DNA from: Atrichornis clamosus
Taxonomy: Eukaryota > Chordata > Aves > Passeriformes > Menuridae
DNA: 64,000 nucleotides
Direction of reading: 5' to 3'
NCBI GenBank assembly: GCA_013400975.1
Contig: WBMZ01014168.1
Span: 1 to 64,000, forward strand
Position numbers and translations under genes: made by a program. Under the pieces are notes generated by a model. That model ran no database searches and was not told where the DNA came from. It was given only the letters and a program-made list of their open reading frames with translations. This document shows positions 37,542-48,181 of the stretch, one piece after another. Every line of letters starts with the position of its first letter. Within the stretch, counting starts at the first letter, position 1.

Positions 37542-38210
37542 GAGCTCAGTACATCACGTGTCTGACAAGCAACAACACTGAAGGGGCTGAGCTTGTCATC
37601 CTCTTCACGTCTGTCCACCCTGGGAACCTCACAGAGGAGACCTGCAGTGCCCTCTGCTACTCCCAAGACCAGGAATATGGAGGTTTCAGCTCCCAGGGGC
37701 AGTGTTTGTGTGGAACTGCCCATGAAACAAACTCTTCCTCCGGCTGTTTGCCGTTTTGCACTGAGCATTTGTCCGGGCAGGGCTGTGGTGGCCCCTCACT
37801 CGTCCCCTCGCCCTTCCAGGCACAGCTGCCTGTGTCCTTCACAGGGCTCCAGCCCCGCTACAGCCTGCACCAGCCCGTGCTCTTCAACATCAGTATTCCC
37901 ATTGCTGTCAGCACTTTACTGTGGGAATTTGGGGACCAGACGGAGGTTCTCAACACCACTGGACACGCAGCTGTGCACACCTATGCCTTACCCGGGCGCT
38001 ACAACGTCACTGCCACCATCCTCGTGGGCTCCAAGGTGCTGTACGAGCAGGCAGAAATTGAGGTGGTGGCTTCCCCCCAGCAGCTGGAACTGCAGTGTCC
38101 TTCCTTGGTCAGGACAAACGAGAGTCTGGACATCAGGATCCGCAACAGGGGCGGCACCGGGCTCGCGGTGCTCTACGGGATCACGGCGGGGGCTGCAGAG
38201 CTGGGCAGGG
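37542..38210 (+). CDS. PKD1: PKD1 exon 5 (WSC domain and first PKD repeat)
   Basis: 669 bp (human 672), phase 1 in and out, residues 133-355. The first part is a WSC domain: GAQYITCLTSNN, ETCSALCYSQDQEYGGFS, QCLCGTAHE, CLPFCTEHLSGQGCGG, with its conserved cysteines. The second part is a PKD (Ig-like) repeat with the core motif WEFGDQ at about 37922-37939 and the strand HTYALPGRYNVTATI. Several N-glycosylation sequons are present. The donor is AGGG|gtgagc. Confidence 0.97.
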
Positions 38211-38463
38211 GTGAGCAGGGCTGGCTGGGGGGTGCTGGGCAGGGGAGGGGTGGCACTGGGTCCTGGGCCTTGCTTTCCCAACGGGAGGAAAGGGATGACT
38301 CCTTTGGGCACTCCTTGCTCTCTGACTGAGAGGTGTTGGGCACTGCAACAGCGGGTGGGGTTTGTTGGCTTCGAGGCCAGGACGTTCCTGGAGCTTCTCT
38401 TCCCAGGCTGGGTTGGGGCGTGTGGCCCGTAGAAAGGACATCACACTCGTGCTCTTTCTGCAG
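38211..38463. other. Intron 5 (253 bp)
   Basis: Short phase 1 intron with no repeat. Its frame closes at a stop codon near 38328, so retention would truncate the protein. Confidence 0.9.
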
Positions 38464-38647
38464 CAGTTCACCCCATGTGCCCCCCGGATGGCCTGGTTTT
38501 CCCGGGAAATAACCACTGCTACCAGCTGGTGGTGGAGAAGGCGGAGTGGCTGGAGGCCCAGCGGCACTGCCAGGAGCACGGCAACGGCGAGCTGGCCTTT
38601 GTCAGCAGCCCCGACATCCAGAGCTTCCTGGTCGCTCATGTCATCAG
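38464..38647 (+). CDS. PKD1: PKD1 exon 6 (C-type lectin, first half)
   Basis: 184 bp, same as human; phase 1 to phase 2; residues 356-417. It encodes AVHPMCPPDGLVFPGNNHCY, QLVVEKAEWLEAQRHC and FVSSPDIQSFLVAHVIR, the N-terminal half of a C-type lectin fold with the typical W-x-E-A-x-x-x-C helix. The acceptor is a tandem CAG-CAG; the upstream one keeps the Ala found in human. Confidence 0.97.
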
Positions 38648-41425
38648 GTGAGCGAGGAGGGCAAGGGTGGGGATCACCCAGGGACGGGTTTGGGCTTCCT
38701 GGGGGCACATCTGGAGAGGGGCTGGATGGGGAGTGTCCAGAGAAGGGACCCTGCGCCCTTCAGACGCGGCTGCAGCCCAAAGCCCAGACTCTTTCCCCTC
38801 TTGTCTCTCATCCTGGGAAGGAGCAGTGCTCCTCTCCAAGTGTCAGGCTCCAGCAGCATCTGTTCCACCTCAGGACTTGGCTTTATAAACAGAGAGTGCT
38901 GCAAGTGTCAGCCTTTGATTCAGTCCGCCCCTCTGAGTGCCCTGTCTCCAGCCGGCCGTTCTGGGGGAGGGAGGACAACCAGGAGAGCTCTGAGGGCCTG
39001 ACAGCCCTTGTCAGCACTCCCAGCTGCAGCTGTGGGACATGGGCTGTCCACAGACACATCCCAGGAAGCACATGGAAGGGAACAGCTGCGTGTGACGTAG
39101 GCTTTGAACGCTCCCGCTGAAGGGCTGACAGCCCCTTCTTCCCAAACTTGTATCCGTGCCCTGTTCCCTTCACACGGGGCCTTATCCTGAGATTGCAAAC
39201 ATGTGTTCCCTGCTCTGGGGAGGAGGAGGCTGTCCCTCTGGGCGGGTTAGGAGCTGGTCACTGGGTGCTGGGATGTGGCAGGGATTGCGTGCGGGGCTGC
39301 TGGGCTGCAGCTCATGGAAACCGTGAGAGCTCGGAGGGAACGAGGCTGTTCCCCAGCTGCTGCCCCACGTCCCTCTCCTCCCCAGCCCCCTCTCGTCCAT
39401 GTATTTATTTTATTAATCCATTCAGATAAACATGAAAGAGGCAGTTCCAGGATGCGATTTCCCTGGTGATAAAAGGCAAATCAGCCGGGCTGCAGGTTTT
39501 TGGAACATGCAGCTTCCATAGTTTCTTATGGGAAGATGGCAGAAGCAGGAAGCTGTTTCCCATTAGAGCATTGAGCAGCTCTCCTCTCCGTTGCTCCTGA
39601 CATGGGCTGGCCTCCCCAGGAGGAACATGAGCTGGGCTGGTCCCTCCTTGCCCTCAGAAGCAGAGAATGGGACCTTCCAGGGGACCCGACTTTCCCTCTG
39701 GGGCCCCTCTCCCATGCCCCCTGAGGCTTATTCTGCTCCTACTGCCCCAGCAAGGCAGCTCAGTCCTTCCTCTGAGGCAGAGGAGTGCTCACATCTTACT
39801 TCAAAAAAGGGTGTCCAGAGTCCTCCTGTTCCCCCTGCAAGGGAGCAGGCTGGGCAGTGGGGCGAGGTGGAAGCCAGCCAGCAGCTTTTACTTACTGCCT
39901 TCCTTCTTCCCTTTTTTTTTTTTTCCTGATGACTTGCAGTTAGATCATAGCTGGAATTAGAAAAGGAAAATCTCCACTGAGTTTTCCTGATGGCAGCACA
40001 CAGGCTGTTTCCTACCCTGCTCTCCCTAATTCCCTGCCAGTGGTTTGGGAGCAGAACACAGCCCTTATTTATTTTTTAATCTCACTTGCAGTGAAAACTA
40101 CTGATTCACGGAACAAGTTATTTTTGTCATCGTTTTTCAGCATGACCTCATGAATCATTTGATCTGACGTGGGCCTGGGGGTGGAGAGGCACCAGTTATC
40201 ACCAGTTATCTCCAGTTATCTCCCCAGTCTGCTTTGCAGAGCCGTGGTACCACCCTGGGAGCACTCTGGGGCACGCAAGGGCATGGCAGGATTGATTTTC
40301 ACCTGCAGGAGGGAGCGTGGAGAAGGAGCTGAGAGCTTGGAAGGGTGCAGGATGTTAATACGGATAAGTTAATAGAAGTTAATATGGAACAAATGCCTCC
40401 CTCTGTGCTGGGTGCGATTAGAAACAGTTATCCAGGCTGTCTGTGGCTATGAAAGACCTCTCAGCACTTTCCAGCAGGATCTCTGCTGGGATTCAGCCAG
40501 TTTCCAAATGGGGAAGGGCCTTTCCATCTTCCTGAAAGGAGCCTGGCAGTCTCTTGTGTGTGGGGTTCAGCAGCCTGCAGTGCTTCAGCCTCTGCTTGTC
40601 CCCTCTGGCCGCTGCCTTTCCGTGGGGCTGAGGAGCTGATCATCTCCAGGAGCTGCATCCAGGAGAACAGGAGCTCCTGGGCCTGGCACTGCTGAGCTTT
40701 AGTCCTGCACTGGTGCCAGTTCCACCTGCAGTGGAGAACTGACCACTGGTAAATCCCACAGGTCTGCACAGACAAAGCACAAGTTTTCGAAAGGATTTGG
40801 TTTTCTCAGACATGACCAAACCATTCCTCTTGGGTCATGACTCAAAACAGGCGTAGCAGAGTCTGGGAGGGTCATTTAAGCTGCAGTGTGGGCAGTTCAT
40901 GGTAGCAGAGTGCTCTGCTCTGAGAGGGGAGAGGCTCAAGTCAACCTGCTGCTCACAGAATCAGGGAATCCTGGAATGCTTTGGGTTGGGAGGCACCTTA
41001 AAACTCATCCAGTTCCAACCTCCTGCCATGGGCAGGGACACCTTCCACTATTTCAGCTTGCTCCAAGCCCTGTCCAGCCTGGCCTTGGACACTTCCAGGG
41101 ATGGGGCAGCCACAGCTTCTCCGGCACCCTGTGCCAGGCCCTCACCTCCCTCCCCAGGCTCTTGGGACAGAGGTGGGAAGGCTGGTGCAGAGCAGTGCTG
41201 TGCTGTGGAGGGGCTGTCACTGAGGTTCTGGTGCTTGAGTGGATACTGAGACCCTTTTGTAATTAAAAGGCTCCATGAAATGCAGCCTGTGACACCCTGA
41301 TGAAGCTGTTGTTATTATTTTTAGAGAGAACCATAGATGGCAGCTGTCCCAGCTCTTTCTAATACTCATGATTTCCTGAAATCCCCCCTCCCCCTTCTTT
41401 GTTTTGTTTTTTTTTTTTTTTGCAG
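38648..41425. other. Intron 6 (2778 bp)
   Basis: Mostly unique. It has a run of 13 T at 39912-39924, a small 10-bp repeat (ccagttatc, three copies, 40190-40221), and an antisense CR1 near its 3' end. The acceptor carries 15 uninterrupted T just before gcag. Confidence 0.88.
40953..41155 (-). mobile_element. CR1 fragment in intron 6, antisense
   Basis: It begins tcacagaatcagggaatcct, followed by tgccatgggcagggacacct, ttgctccaagccctgtccag and agggatggggcagccacagc. Confidence 0.9.
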
Positions 41426-41640
41426 GAGCCTCGATGTCTGGATCGGATTCAATGATTTTGCGAGCTCTGGAGCACAGCAGAGAGGGGAAGGATTTAATCT
41501 GGAGAGCTGTCAGAACTGGCTGCCAGGAGAACCCCATCCCTCCAACGCTGACCACTGTGTCCGGATGGGCCCCACGGGCCAGTGCAACACGGACCTGTGC
41601 ATGGCCAAGCACAGCTACGTCTGCGAGTACAAGCCTCAAG
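41426..41640 (+). CDS. PKD1: PKD1 exon 7 (C-type lectin, second half)
   Basis: 215 bp (human 221), phase 2 to phase 1, residues 417-489. It encodes SLDVWIGFNDFASSGAQQR, then ESCQNWLPGEPHPSNADHC, MGPTGQCNTDLC and HSYVCEYKP. WIGF, the EPH loop and the two late cysteine pairs are those of the polycystin lectin domain. The residue before CNTDLC is Gln, where I recall Trp in human. Confidence 0.97.
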
Positions 41641-42524
41641 GTGGGCTCTGCTCGCCCTGCTGCCATCCTGGGAGGATGGCACTGCCGTGGAAAATTAGGG
41701 CTGCTTGTCCTGCTGCCATCCTGGGAGGGCAGGTACCCTCTCACCTGCACCGCCACGGAAAAACAGGGCTGCGTGGAGGGGCTCAGCCGGGGAATCACCA
41801 CAGAACACGTGTGGCTTGCAACAGTATTCCCAAACCCAACTTCCAGAAACCCAACTTTACCCTAAAGGGAAGAATTTGGCCTACTGCAATCATTGCCAGG
41901 AGCAAAGCCCTGAGGCAGAGCTCTGGAAATAGCTTTGCCCTCTTATTTGAGCAGCCTCTGCTGCTGCCAGGGTCCGAGGCCGTGGTGCTGCCGTGGTGAC
42001 TCGGTGTCCTTCTGGGGCATTGTGTAGGAAGTAAAAAAGAGAAGTAGAATGGGCATGAAATAGGGGAGAAGATTTTGGGAAGAAGGAAGAGCCATCACCA
42101 GAGAGGTCACTGGCCTGGTCAGAGGGGCAGCAGCAGCTGGTTGTGCCCAGTCCCCAGAGAGCCACTGGTGGAAACCAGCTGGTCATGGCCACATTTCCCA
42201 TTAGCCCAGGAGCACAGGGAGGATGAGGAATGCTCCTCGTGCTCATAAATTCAAAGCAAATCATTAATTGTTGGAAGGGAGAATTACATGCATGGTTCCT
42301 AGAAGTCAAAATTGCTGAGAATTGCAAATGAAAATGTTCCTTGTGCAGGATGAGACAGAAATCCAGACACCTGTGAGAAAAAAGCAGGCACAGGATTCTG
42401 GAGCTGCTCCTGCAGCACAGCTGGACAGAACTCCTGAGTGGTCCAAGCCCTGCTGCAGGGAGGGAATGGCCCCGGGCCTTGCTGAGTCTGATGGGCTTTG
42501 TTGAAATATTTCCCTTGCCAACAG
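41641..42524. other. Intron 7 (884 bp)
   Basis: Unique sequence. It has a short direct duplication of tgctgccatcctgggagg at 41659 and 41711. No CR1 recognised. Acceptor cccttgccaacag. Confidence 0.88.
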
Positions 42525-42637
42525 GAGTTCTCCTGGACGCCGAAAACTTCCTGGAGGGAGATGCTGTGTTTGCCACGCAGGAGGCCGTGAGCACCCTGAG
42601 CCAAGCTGTGCCTGCAGGCCCATGGCAGGCCCGGGAG
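42525..42637 (+). CDS. PKD1: PKD1 exon 8 (lectin to LDL-A linker)
   Basis: 113 bp (human 116), phase 1 to phase 0, residues 489-526. It reads GVLLDAENFLEGDAVFATQE and then LSQAVPAGPWQARE, which aligns with the human linker that carries DAENLLVGAPSGDL. No cysteines and no recognised domain of its own. Donor GAG|gtgagc. Confidence 0.94.
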
Positions 42638-42718
42638 GTGAGCGGGGTTTGCTCCTCCTGCAGGGATCTCCAGGAGCCCTGGAGACACAGCCAGGTGAGA
42701 GCCCCGTGTGTTTTGCAG
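42638..42718 (+). other. Intron 8 (81 bp), in frame and free of stop codons
   Basis: Phase 0 intron of exactly 27 codons, with no stop in the PKD1 frame. Retention would insert 27 residues including three cysteines. A second good donor, CCAG|gtgaga at 42695, would extend exon 8 by 57 bp (19 codons, in frame). An internal ctcctcctgcag at 42652-42663 resembles an acceptor. Confidence 0.85.
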
Positions 42719-42845
42719 GTGCTGGAGTTCCCGGAGCTGGCGTTCAGGCACCAGGGATATCTCACTGCCCTGGAGTTCGTGACACAGGAGCTGCACCAGC
42801 CCGTCCAAGTGAGGTTCCAGGTGCACAGACCCGTGGACGCAGAAG
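42719..42845 (+). CDS. PKD1: PKD1 exon 9 (linker)
   Basis: 127 bp, same as human; phase 0 to phase 1; residues 527-569. It reads VLEFPELAFRHQGYLTALEF and then TQELHQPVQVRFQVHRP. This matches the human segment with VFPGL and FGTQELRRPAQLRLQVYR. Acceptor gtgttttgcag|GTG. Confidence 0.96.
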
Positions 42846-43703
42846 GTGAGGCATCTCCTCAGCACTTGGGGGATTGTTGGAGGTGACACCACCAAACTGG
42901 GCCTGGCCTTGTGGCCCCTCTGGCCCTTAAAGGCTCAGAGATTTGGTTCTGTGTTTTGAGGAGATGAAAGTGCAGAATCCACAGGTAGGGTTGGACAGCC
43001 TTGGAGAAGTGGCTATCCTGGAGAAAATAACAGAGAGAGAAACCTCTCAGTGCAGGGAGAGAATGCGAGTGTAAGGAGCACGTGTAGAAGCTCATTAATC
43101 TTCTGAGCTGTACTTTTTCACTTTGGGAAGACACATGTCCAGTGGGAATGTGTTCTGGTCCATCTGGCCCCACGGGTTAACAAGGAAGAACATTTTCCCG
43201 AGCCCATTTCTTCCTGATGGATGAGATAATCTGAAAAGCCTTTTATTCCTTGTACAACAGCTCAACAGTCACAGTTTTGGCAACAATTAATTCTGCAGCA
43301 GAATGTTTGTTGTAGCCCTAGGGTTGGCTGGTTACAAAAGGATCTTTTTTGACACTGACAGGCTGATACTTTGACATGGAAACATTAACTTCAGAGAAGT
43401 TGCTTAATGTGTTTTCAGTGTCAAGGCCAGCTCTTGCTTTCACTTGGACTCGCTTTTGCTTGAGCACAAATCTCTTTCAGAGTGCAAATTGGTACATTCT
43501 CGCTGGAAAAGAGACAACTTTGGGTTTAATGAGCTTGGTGAATTTTTCCGCTAAAACAGGATATTTACATAGCACCAGGATGTGCTGCAGTTGCAGCTTG
43601 AGCTCAGCGTCATCAAGGTGGAAAAAATGGTGAATTGGGAGCAAAGAAGTGCATTAGTGCATGTCAGAATGGTGATCTCTGCTTTCCCTGTCACTTCTTC
43701 CAG
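42846..43703. other. Intron 9 (858 bp)
   Basis: Unique, AT-richer than its neighbours. No repeat or gene recognised. Acceptor tcacttcttccag. Confidence 0.88.
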
Positions 43704-43972
43704 ACTACCAGGAGGACAACAATGCTACAGAACCATTCCCCACGGCTCAGGATGACGGGAACTGGACGCTGCTGGAATGTCCTCCTGGTTTCCAGTGGTG
43801 TCCTTTGACAAACCTGTGCTCGTCCCACAACAACTGCTGCAATGGGACCGAGTGTGCCAACAGCTCCTTTGGCAGCAGCCCTGTCCCCATGTCCCTGCAG
43901 CCCAACCACAGCCATGAACTCCTGCAGGAATTCCTCTTTACGGTACCAGCTGGCCCCTCTGCCCAGTACCAG
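43704..43972 (+). CDS. PKD1: PKD1 exon 10 (LDL-A-like module)
   Basis: 269 bp (human 248), phase 1 to phase 0, residues 569-658. Six cysteines in LLECPPGFQWCPLTNLC, HNNCCNGTEC form the degenerate LDL-receptor class A module. It is followed by LLQEFLFTVPAGPSAQYQ, which aligns with human WREFLFSVPAGPPAQYS. The extra 21 bp lies in the Asp/Asn-rich start. Five or more N-glycosylation sequons are visible. Confidence 0.96.
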
Positions 43973-44638
43973 GTCAGTGTTCGCTGCTGTCACCAGGGAG
44001 TAGGTGGGCACTTTTCTCCTGAGGGCTCCGGGTAAATTTGGGTTGTTCCCATTTGGCAGATGGAGCCACTGAGGTGCATTGGAATGAAAGGATGTGTCCA
44101 GTGTCACATGTGCCACCACGTGGCTCTGAGCCTTGGGCTCCCTGCAGTCACCTGTGCCCAGCACAGGTGGTCAGAAGGGTCAGAAGAGGGTGGGGAGGCC
44201 CTGGCACAGGGTGCCCAGAGAAGCTGTGGCTGCCCCTGGATCCCTGGAAGTGTCCAAGGCCAGGTTGGACGGGGCTTGGAGCACCCTGGGATAGTGGGAG
44301 GTGTCCCTGCCCATGGCAGGGGGTGGCAGTGGGTGATCTTTAAGGTCCTTCCCACCCAAACCATTCCATGATTCCATGAAATGGCTGTGCCATTTCCATG
44401 GGCTATTCCCACGTCAGTAACGCAGTGGAGATGGAGCATAAAGCTGATTTCTGTGTTAGCACGTTTGATTCAGAGTGGCCAAGGAGAGTGGGGTGGTGAA
44501 AGGTCTCCCCGTGCTGTGTTTGGATCTGCAGCTTTTCTGTTGGTTCCCACTTGGAAGGAAATCCAGCATTTTGCCCAGTCAGGAGTTGGGCGCTCTTAAC
44601 GTGGAGCATTCATCCAAAAACGTCTCCTCTCTCTGCAG
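43973..44638. other. Intron 10 (666 bp)
   Basis: It contains one sense CR1 piece (44184-44379); the rest is unique. Acceptor cgtctcctctctctgcag. Confidence 0.9.
44184..44379 (+). mobile_element. CR1 fragment in intron 10, sense
   Basis: Blocks tggggaggccctggcacagg, gagaagctgtggctgcccct, gacggggcttggagcaccct and gtgatctttaaggtccttcc lead to the tail ccattccatgattccatga. It is the only sense CR1 that I find downstream of exon 2. Confidence 0.9.
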
Positions 44639-45364
44639 GTCCCATTCAGAAAGGAAAACGTCTTTGTGAGGGCTGGGGACGTTTTCAGCATCCAGCACAG
44701 CGCGGGCTCGGGCTCGTTCCTGCAGTGCCACCCCGGTGCCAGCTCCCCGCACAGCGGGAACTCCTCCGAGCGGGCACGGGGCCTGCCTGCCCGCTCCGTG
44801 GGTCCCGCCTGGATGAGCAGCCCCGTGTGCTCCCTCCGGGTGCGCTATGCCGAGGAGCAGCTGGTGCCAGTGCTCGGCCCCCACAACGCGGGGCTGGAGC
44901 ACCCCGGGCACTACACGGTCCGAGCCAGCGTGGACAGCGGGGTCTTCAGCGCCAACCTGTCCTGCAGCTTCCGCGTGGCCTCGCGCGTGTCCGGCCTGCG
45001 CGTCATCCACCCCGCCCCCCAGGGCTCCAGGGTGTACCTGCCCACCAACCACACCACGCTGGTGGTCAAGCTGTCCTCGGGGGTCAACGCCACGGCCCGC
45101 TGGCTGGGGGACGACCGCGGCGTCCCCTTCGCCGCCGCCTGCCCGGCGGCCGCGGCCCCGCTGTGTGCCAGGGAGACCAACGACACCTGGTTTGCTGTGG
45201 TGCAGCTGGGGGGCCTCGGGGAGGGCGTCAGCAGCCACGTGCTCGTGGCAGAGAACTCAGTGAGCTCCCAGAACATCACGGTCACGGTGAAGGTGGAGGA
45301 GCCCATCCGTGGGCTGAGGGCCACCCCCGACCCCGAGAGCAGAGTCCTGCTGAACACGCGGGTG
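44639..45364 (+). CDS. PKD1: PKD1 exon 11 (PKD repeat 2 and flanks), CpG-rich
   Basis: 726 bp (human 756), phase 0 in and out, residues 659-900. It opens VPFRKENVFVRAGDVFSIQH. The later part has HPGHYTVRASVDSGVFSANL, SCSFRV, GLRVIHPAPQGSRVYLPTN and ETNDTWFAVV, and ends EEPIRGLRATPDPESRVLL. These fit the human exon in order. The exon is exceptionally GC- and CpG-rich, which also opens long frames on the other strand. The donor is GTG|gtgagt, where the doubled gtg leaves one alternative cut 3 bp away. Confidence 0.96.
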
Positions 45365-46382
45365 GTGAGTGATTGCTGCTGCTCTGGATTTGTGTTTTTA
45401 GCCCTCCCCTTTAGCTGTCGGGGTGTGTTTGGCTCGGGGGGGAGGTGGGGCAGGGGAGCACTGCTTGCTGCTCAGCTGCCAGGCCGTGCTGCCCGCGCTG
45501 CTGCAGACACGGGCATGTGGCACAAGCACTGGTGCTCTCCAGCAGGAAGGCAGCTCAGCTGCACGTCCCCTTGGATCCCCCCAGAGGTAAGGCAGTGCCC
45601 CCTTGCAAGGGTATACTGGCTGTCCTAATCCACAGGAAGCTGGAGGCATCCTGAAAGGCCAGTATTCACCTTGTTTTGCCTTGCTGAGCTAGTCGTTCCT
45701 TCAGGTGTTTAGATTTGCTCTGCTAAATCCTTACATCAGCTGGCTGAAGCTGAAAAAATGTTTCATCCCTCCAAGTCTTGGAGTTCCTGTGGTGTTTGCA
45801 GTCCTGTTTTCTCCCATCCCCTGTCCCCAGAGCTACAGCCCTGGGAAGCTGTTCAGGAGCTGCCCCGAATGCTCTGTACAAGCTCTGGCTGCTTCTGGCA
45901 GATCTTGCACCTGCACCTCTTGGTCTCACCCTTCCTGCCTGCTCAGGAGGCACTGTTGGAGTGAGGAGGGACCTGCCCTGGCCAGCCCCTTCAGCCTTTG
46001 GGTCAGGCACCATCCACGGACGAGGGTCAGAGGCTCAGCTTACAGGTGTAGCTAAAGCTGGGCTGTTTCTGCAGAGATTTCAGGTTTTTTAGTCAGCAAG
46101 AGAGACCTGAGCATCGAGAGCAGAGTGCTGGCCTGTGGGAGCAGGGAGTGTGGGGTCTGCTCCCAGCTCTGCTGGGGATTTGTGGAGTCAGGGTCTGCAT
46201 TGCTCCATCAGCAGCAGAGCCACCGATGATCTGTCACCTCTGTGCCAGGCTCTGAGGGCACTGCAGGTGTGGGTGCCTCCCAGTCTGGCTCTGCTCCCTC
46301 TCCAGTTCAGCTGGAGATCTCCTGGGAGGTGCTGGGCCTGCTTTTCTCTTGCACCAGTGTGAAATGTTCTCATGCCTTTCAG
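45365..46382. other. Intron 11 (1018 bp)
   Basis: Unique sequence, no repeat recognised. It ends in gttctcatgcctttcag. Confidence 0.88.
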
Positions 46383-46514
46383 AGCTACATCCCTGTGATG
46401 GAGGCTGGCTCAGATGTGACTTTCCGATGGACAGTAGATGATAAGCCATCTTTCACTTTTTACAATGTTGTCTTCAACGTTATCTACCAAAGCCCAGCTG
46501 TGTACAAGCTTTCG
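46383..46514 (+). CDS. PKD1: PKD1 exon 12 (PKD repeat)
   Basis: 132 bp, same as human; phase 0; residues 901-944. It reads SYIPVMEAGSDVTFRWTVDD and then FTFYNVVFNVIYQSPAVYKL. FRWTVDD replaces the canonical WDFGDG. This matches human VVEAGSDMVFRWTINDK closely. Confidence 0.97.
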
Positions 46515-48005
46515 GTAAGCCAAGGCCTTTCCCATGACTCCATTGCAACCCTGGGTTTCCATCTCATCCCACACACTCGTCAGGAAAAGCAGCAGGGAGA
46601 GAAGGCAGAGTTGAGTTGAGGTTTCACCGTGCTCCCAACAAGCTCATCTGCTATTTCTCACTGAGCTGCTCTTGCAAATGCAAATAGTTTATTCTGCTCT
46701 TCCATCACTTTGCTGTATTCCTCATCTTTGCTTTCTCCTCTTTTTTCCAAGTTCTCCTTTCTGTTCATGGAGTGTCTGTGTTTCCTCCTCCCCAGCAGGA
46801 ATTAGCAGGGAGCCCCTGCTGTGGCATGATTCAGAACCAGACAGAGCCAGGACGCATCATAAGCCTTCCACAGGCAGGACAGACCTTCTCCCACAAGCTG
46901 CTCTGTTCTCTGTCCTGTTCTCTTTCTCCTGGTGCAGGCTGGAATGCTGGGTTTTGTCATGGCCCCTGCAGGACGGAGCAGAGTCCGGGCCAGGGGAGGT
47001 GTCTGTTGTGGAACAGGGGTTGATCTCTGGCCAGAGCATCTTTGTGTCGTGCCCTGCAGAGCCTGCTCTGGTGCAGGGTGCTGGATCTGCTCTCAGGGTG
47101 ACTCTTGGCCTCCTGAGGAGACACCAGCCCAGCTCGGGGCCACGCTCACTAATCTGCTTGGTGCAGCACTAATCTGCTGGCTGAGCACTGTGCTGAGAGC
47201 CTGGGCTGCTTTCACTTGCACAGCTGCCAAGGTGCCACTGGCCTGGGGGGCTCTGGGCTCAGTGCAGCAGATCCACAGAAGCCCAGACATGAACTTCTCT
47301 GGCCTTTTGGGGTGGGAGGTCTGTCCAGCTGGGTTTGGAGGAGCCCTCTGTCAGCAGCTCAGCAGTTCTGCAGGTGAGGAGAAGATGCTTTGTCACTGTT
47401 GCATGCCTAGAAAATCTTGAGGATTCTGCTCTACTTCTGTCATTCCTCTTCAGTCTCTTGCCTCCCTTTGCCTCCTCTGCCCAGCCTTGCTGCCCCTCTC
47501 TGTGCCCACCACACCAGGATCCCGGAGCTGCACTTGGTGTGCTTGGTTCATGAGCCTCTCCCATCCCTCTCTCTGTGCTTGAAGCCCCTGTCCCAAGGTG
47601 GCTCTTGTCCCCTTGCTGGCAGCAGGTGCCTGTGCTCAGCAGCTGGAGCTGCAGGGCACTTTGGAGCAGGCAAAGGAGCAATTGGCCACTTCAGAGCCAG
47701 AGGAGCCTCAGGATGAGAAGCTCCTCTCCTTGTCCTCTTGCGTAGCACCAGTCCTTCCTTGGGCTGACTGTGGTGGTGGCACTGTGGTGGTTCCAGCAAG
47801 AGGTGGGTGACCTCCCAGCCTGTGCTGCTTCCCAGTGCCACCCAGGCTCTTGCCCTGCCTCCCTGTCCCACGGGCCACTCTTCTCTACCCTGACCTGCTT
47901 GCCTGCCAGGTGGGGCCTCTTCAGCCCAGCAAAGCCCCATTCCAGGGAGAGGACAGCATGGTGAGGGGACCCCAAACCCATTCTTTGTCCCACTGTCCTT
48001 CCCAG
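46515..48005. other. Intron 12 (1491 bp)
   Basis: Unique sequence, GC-rich in its second half. Open frames of up to 166 codons on either strand have no domain signature. Acceptor cactgtccttcccag. Confidence 0.86.
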
Positions 48006-48181
48006 CTCACTGCCTCCAACCACGTCAGCAACTTCACGGTGAACTACAACGTCACGGTGGAGATGATGAACAGGATGAAGAACCTGAGTGTGGAGGGTGT
48101 GCTGCCAGTGCTGCCCCAGAACAGCAGCGTGGAGCTCACAGCGAGGGTTCACGTGGACTCGGCTGTGGAGGCTCTGTTCCT
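48006..48181 (+). CDS. PKD1: PKD1 exon 13 (PKD repeat)
   Basis: 176 bp, same as human; phase 0 to phase 2; residues 945-1003. It reads LTASNHVSNFTVNYNVTVEM, followed by LPQNSSVELTARVHVDSAVE and ALFL. The first 19 residues differ from the human sequence I recall by about one residue. Three sequons are visible. Confidence 0.97.

Noticed and set aside
44579..45238. 219-codon minus-strand frame over exon 11
   Set aside because: Same effect: antisense shadow of a GC-rich exon; no domain visible.
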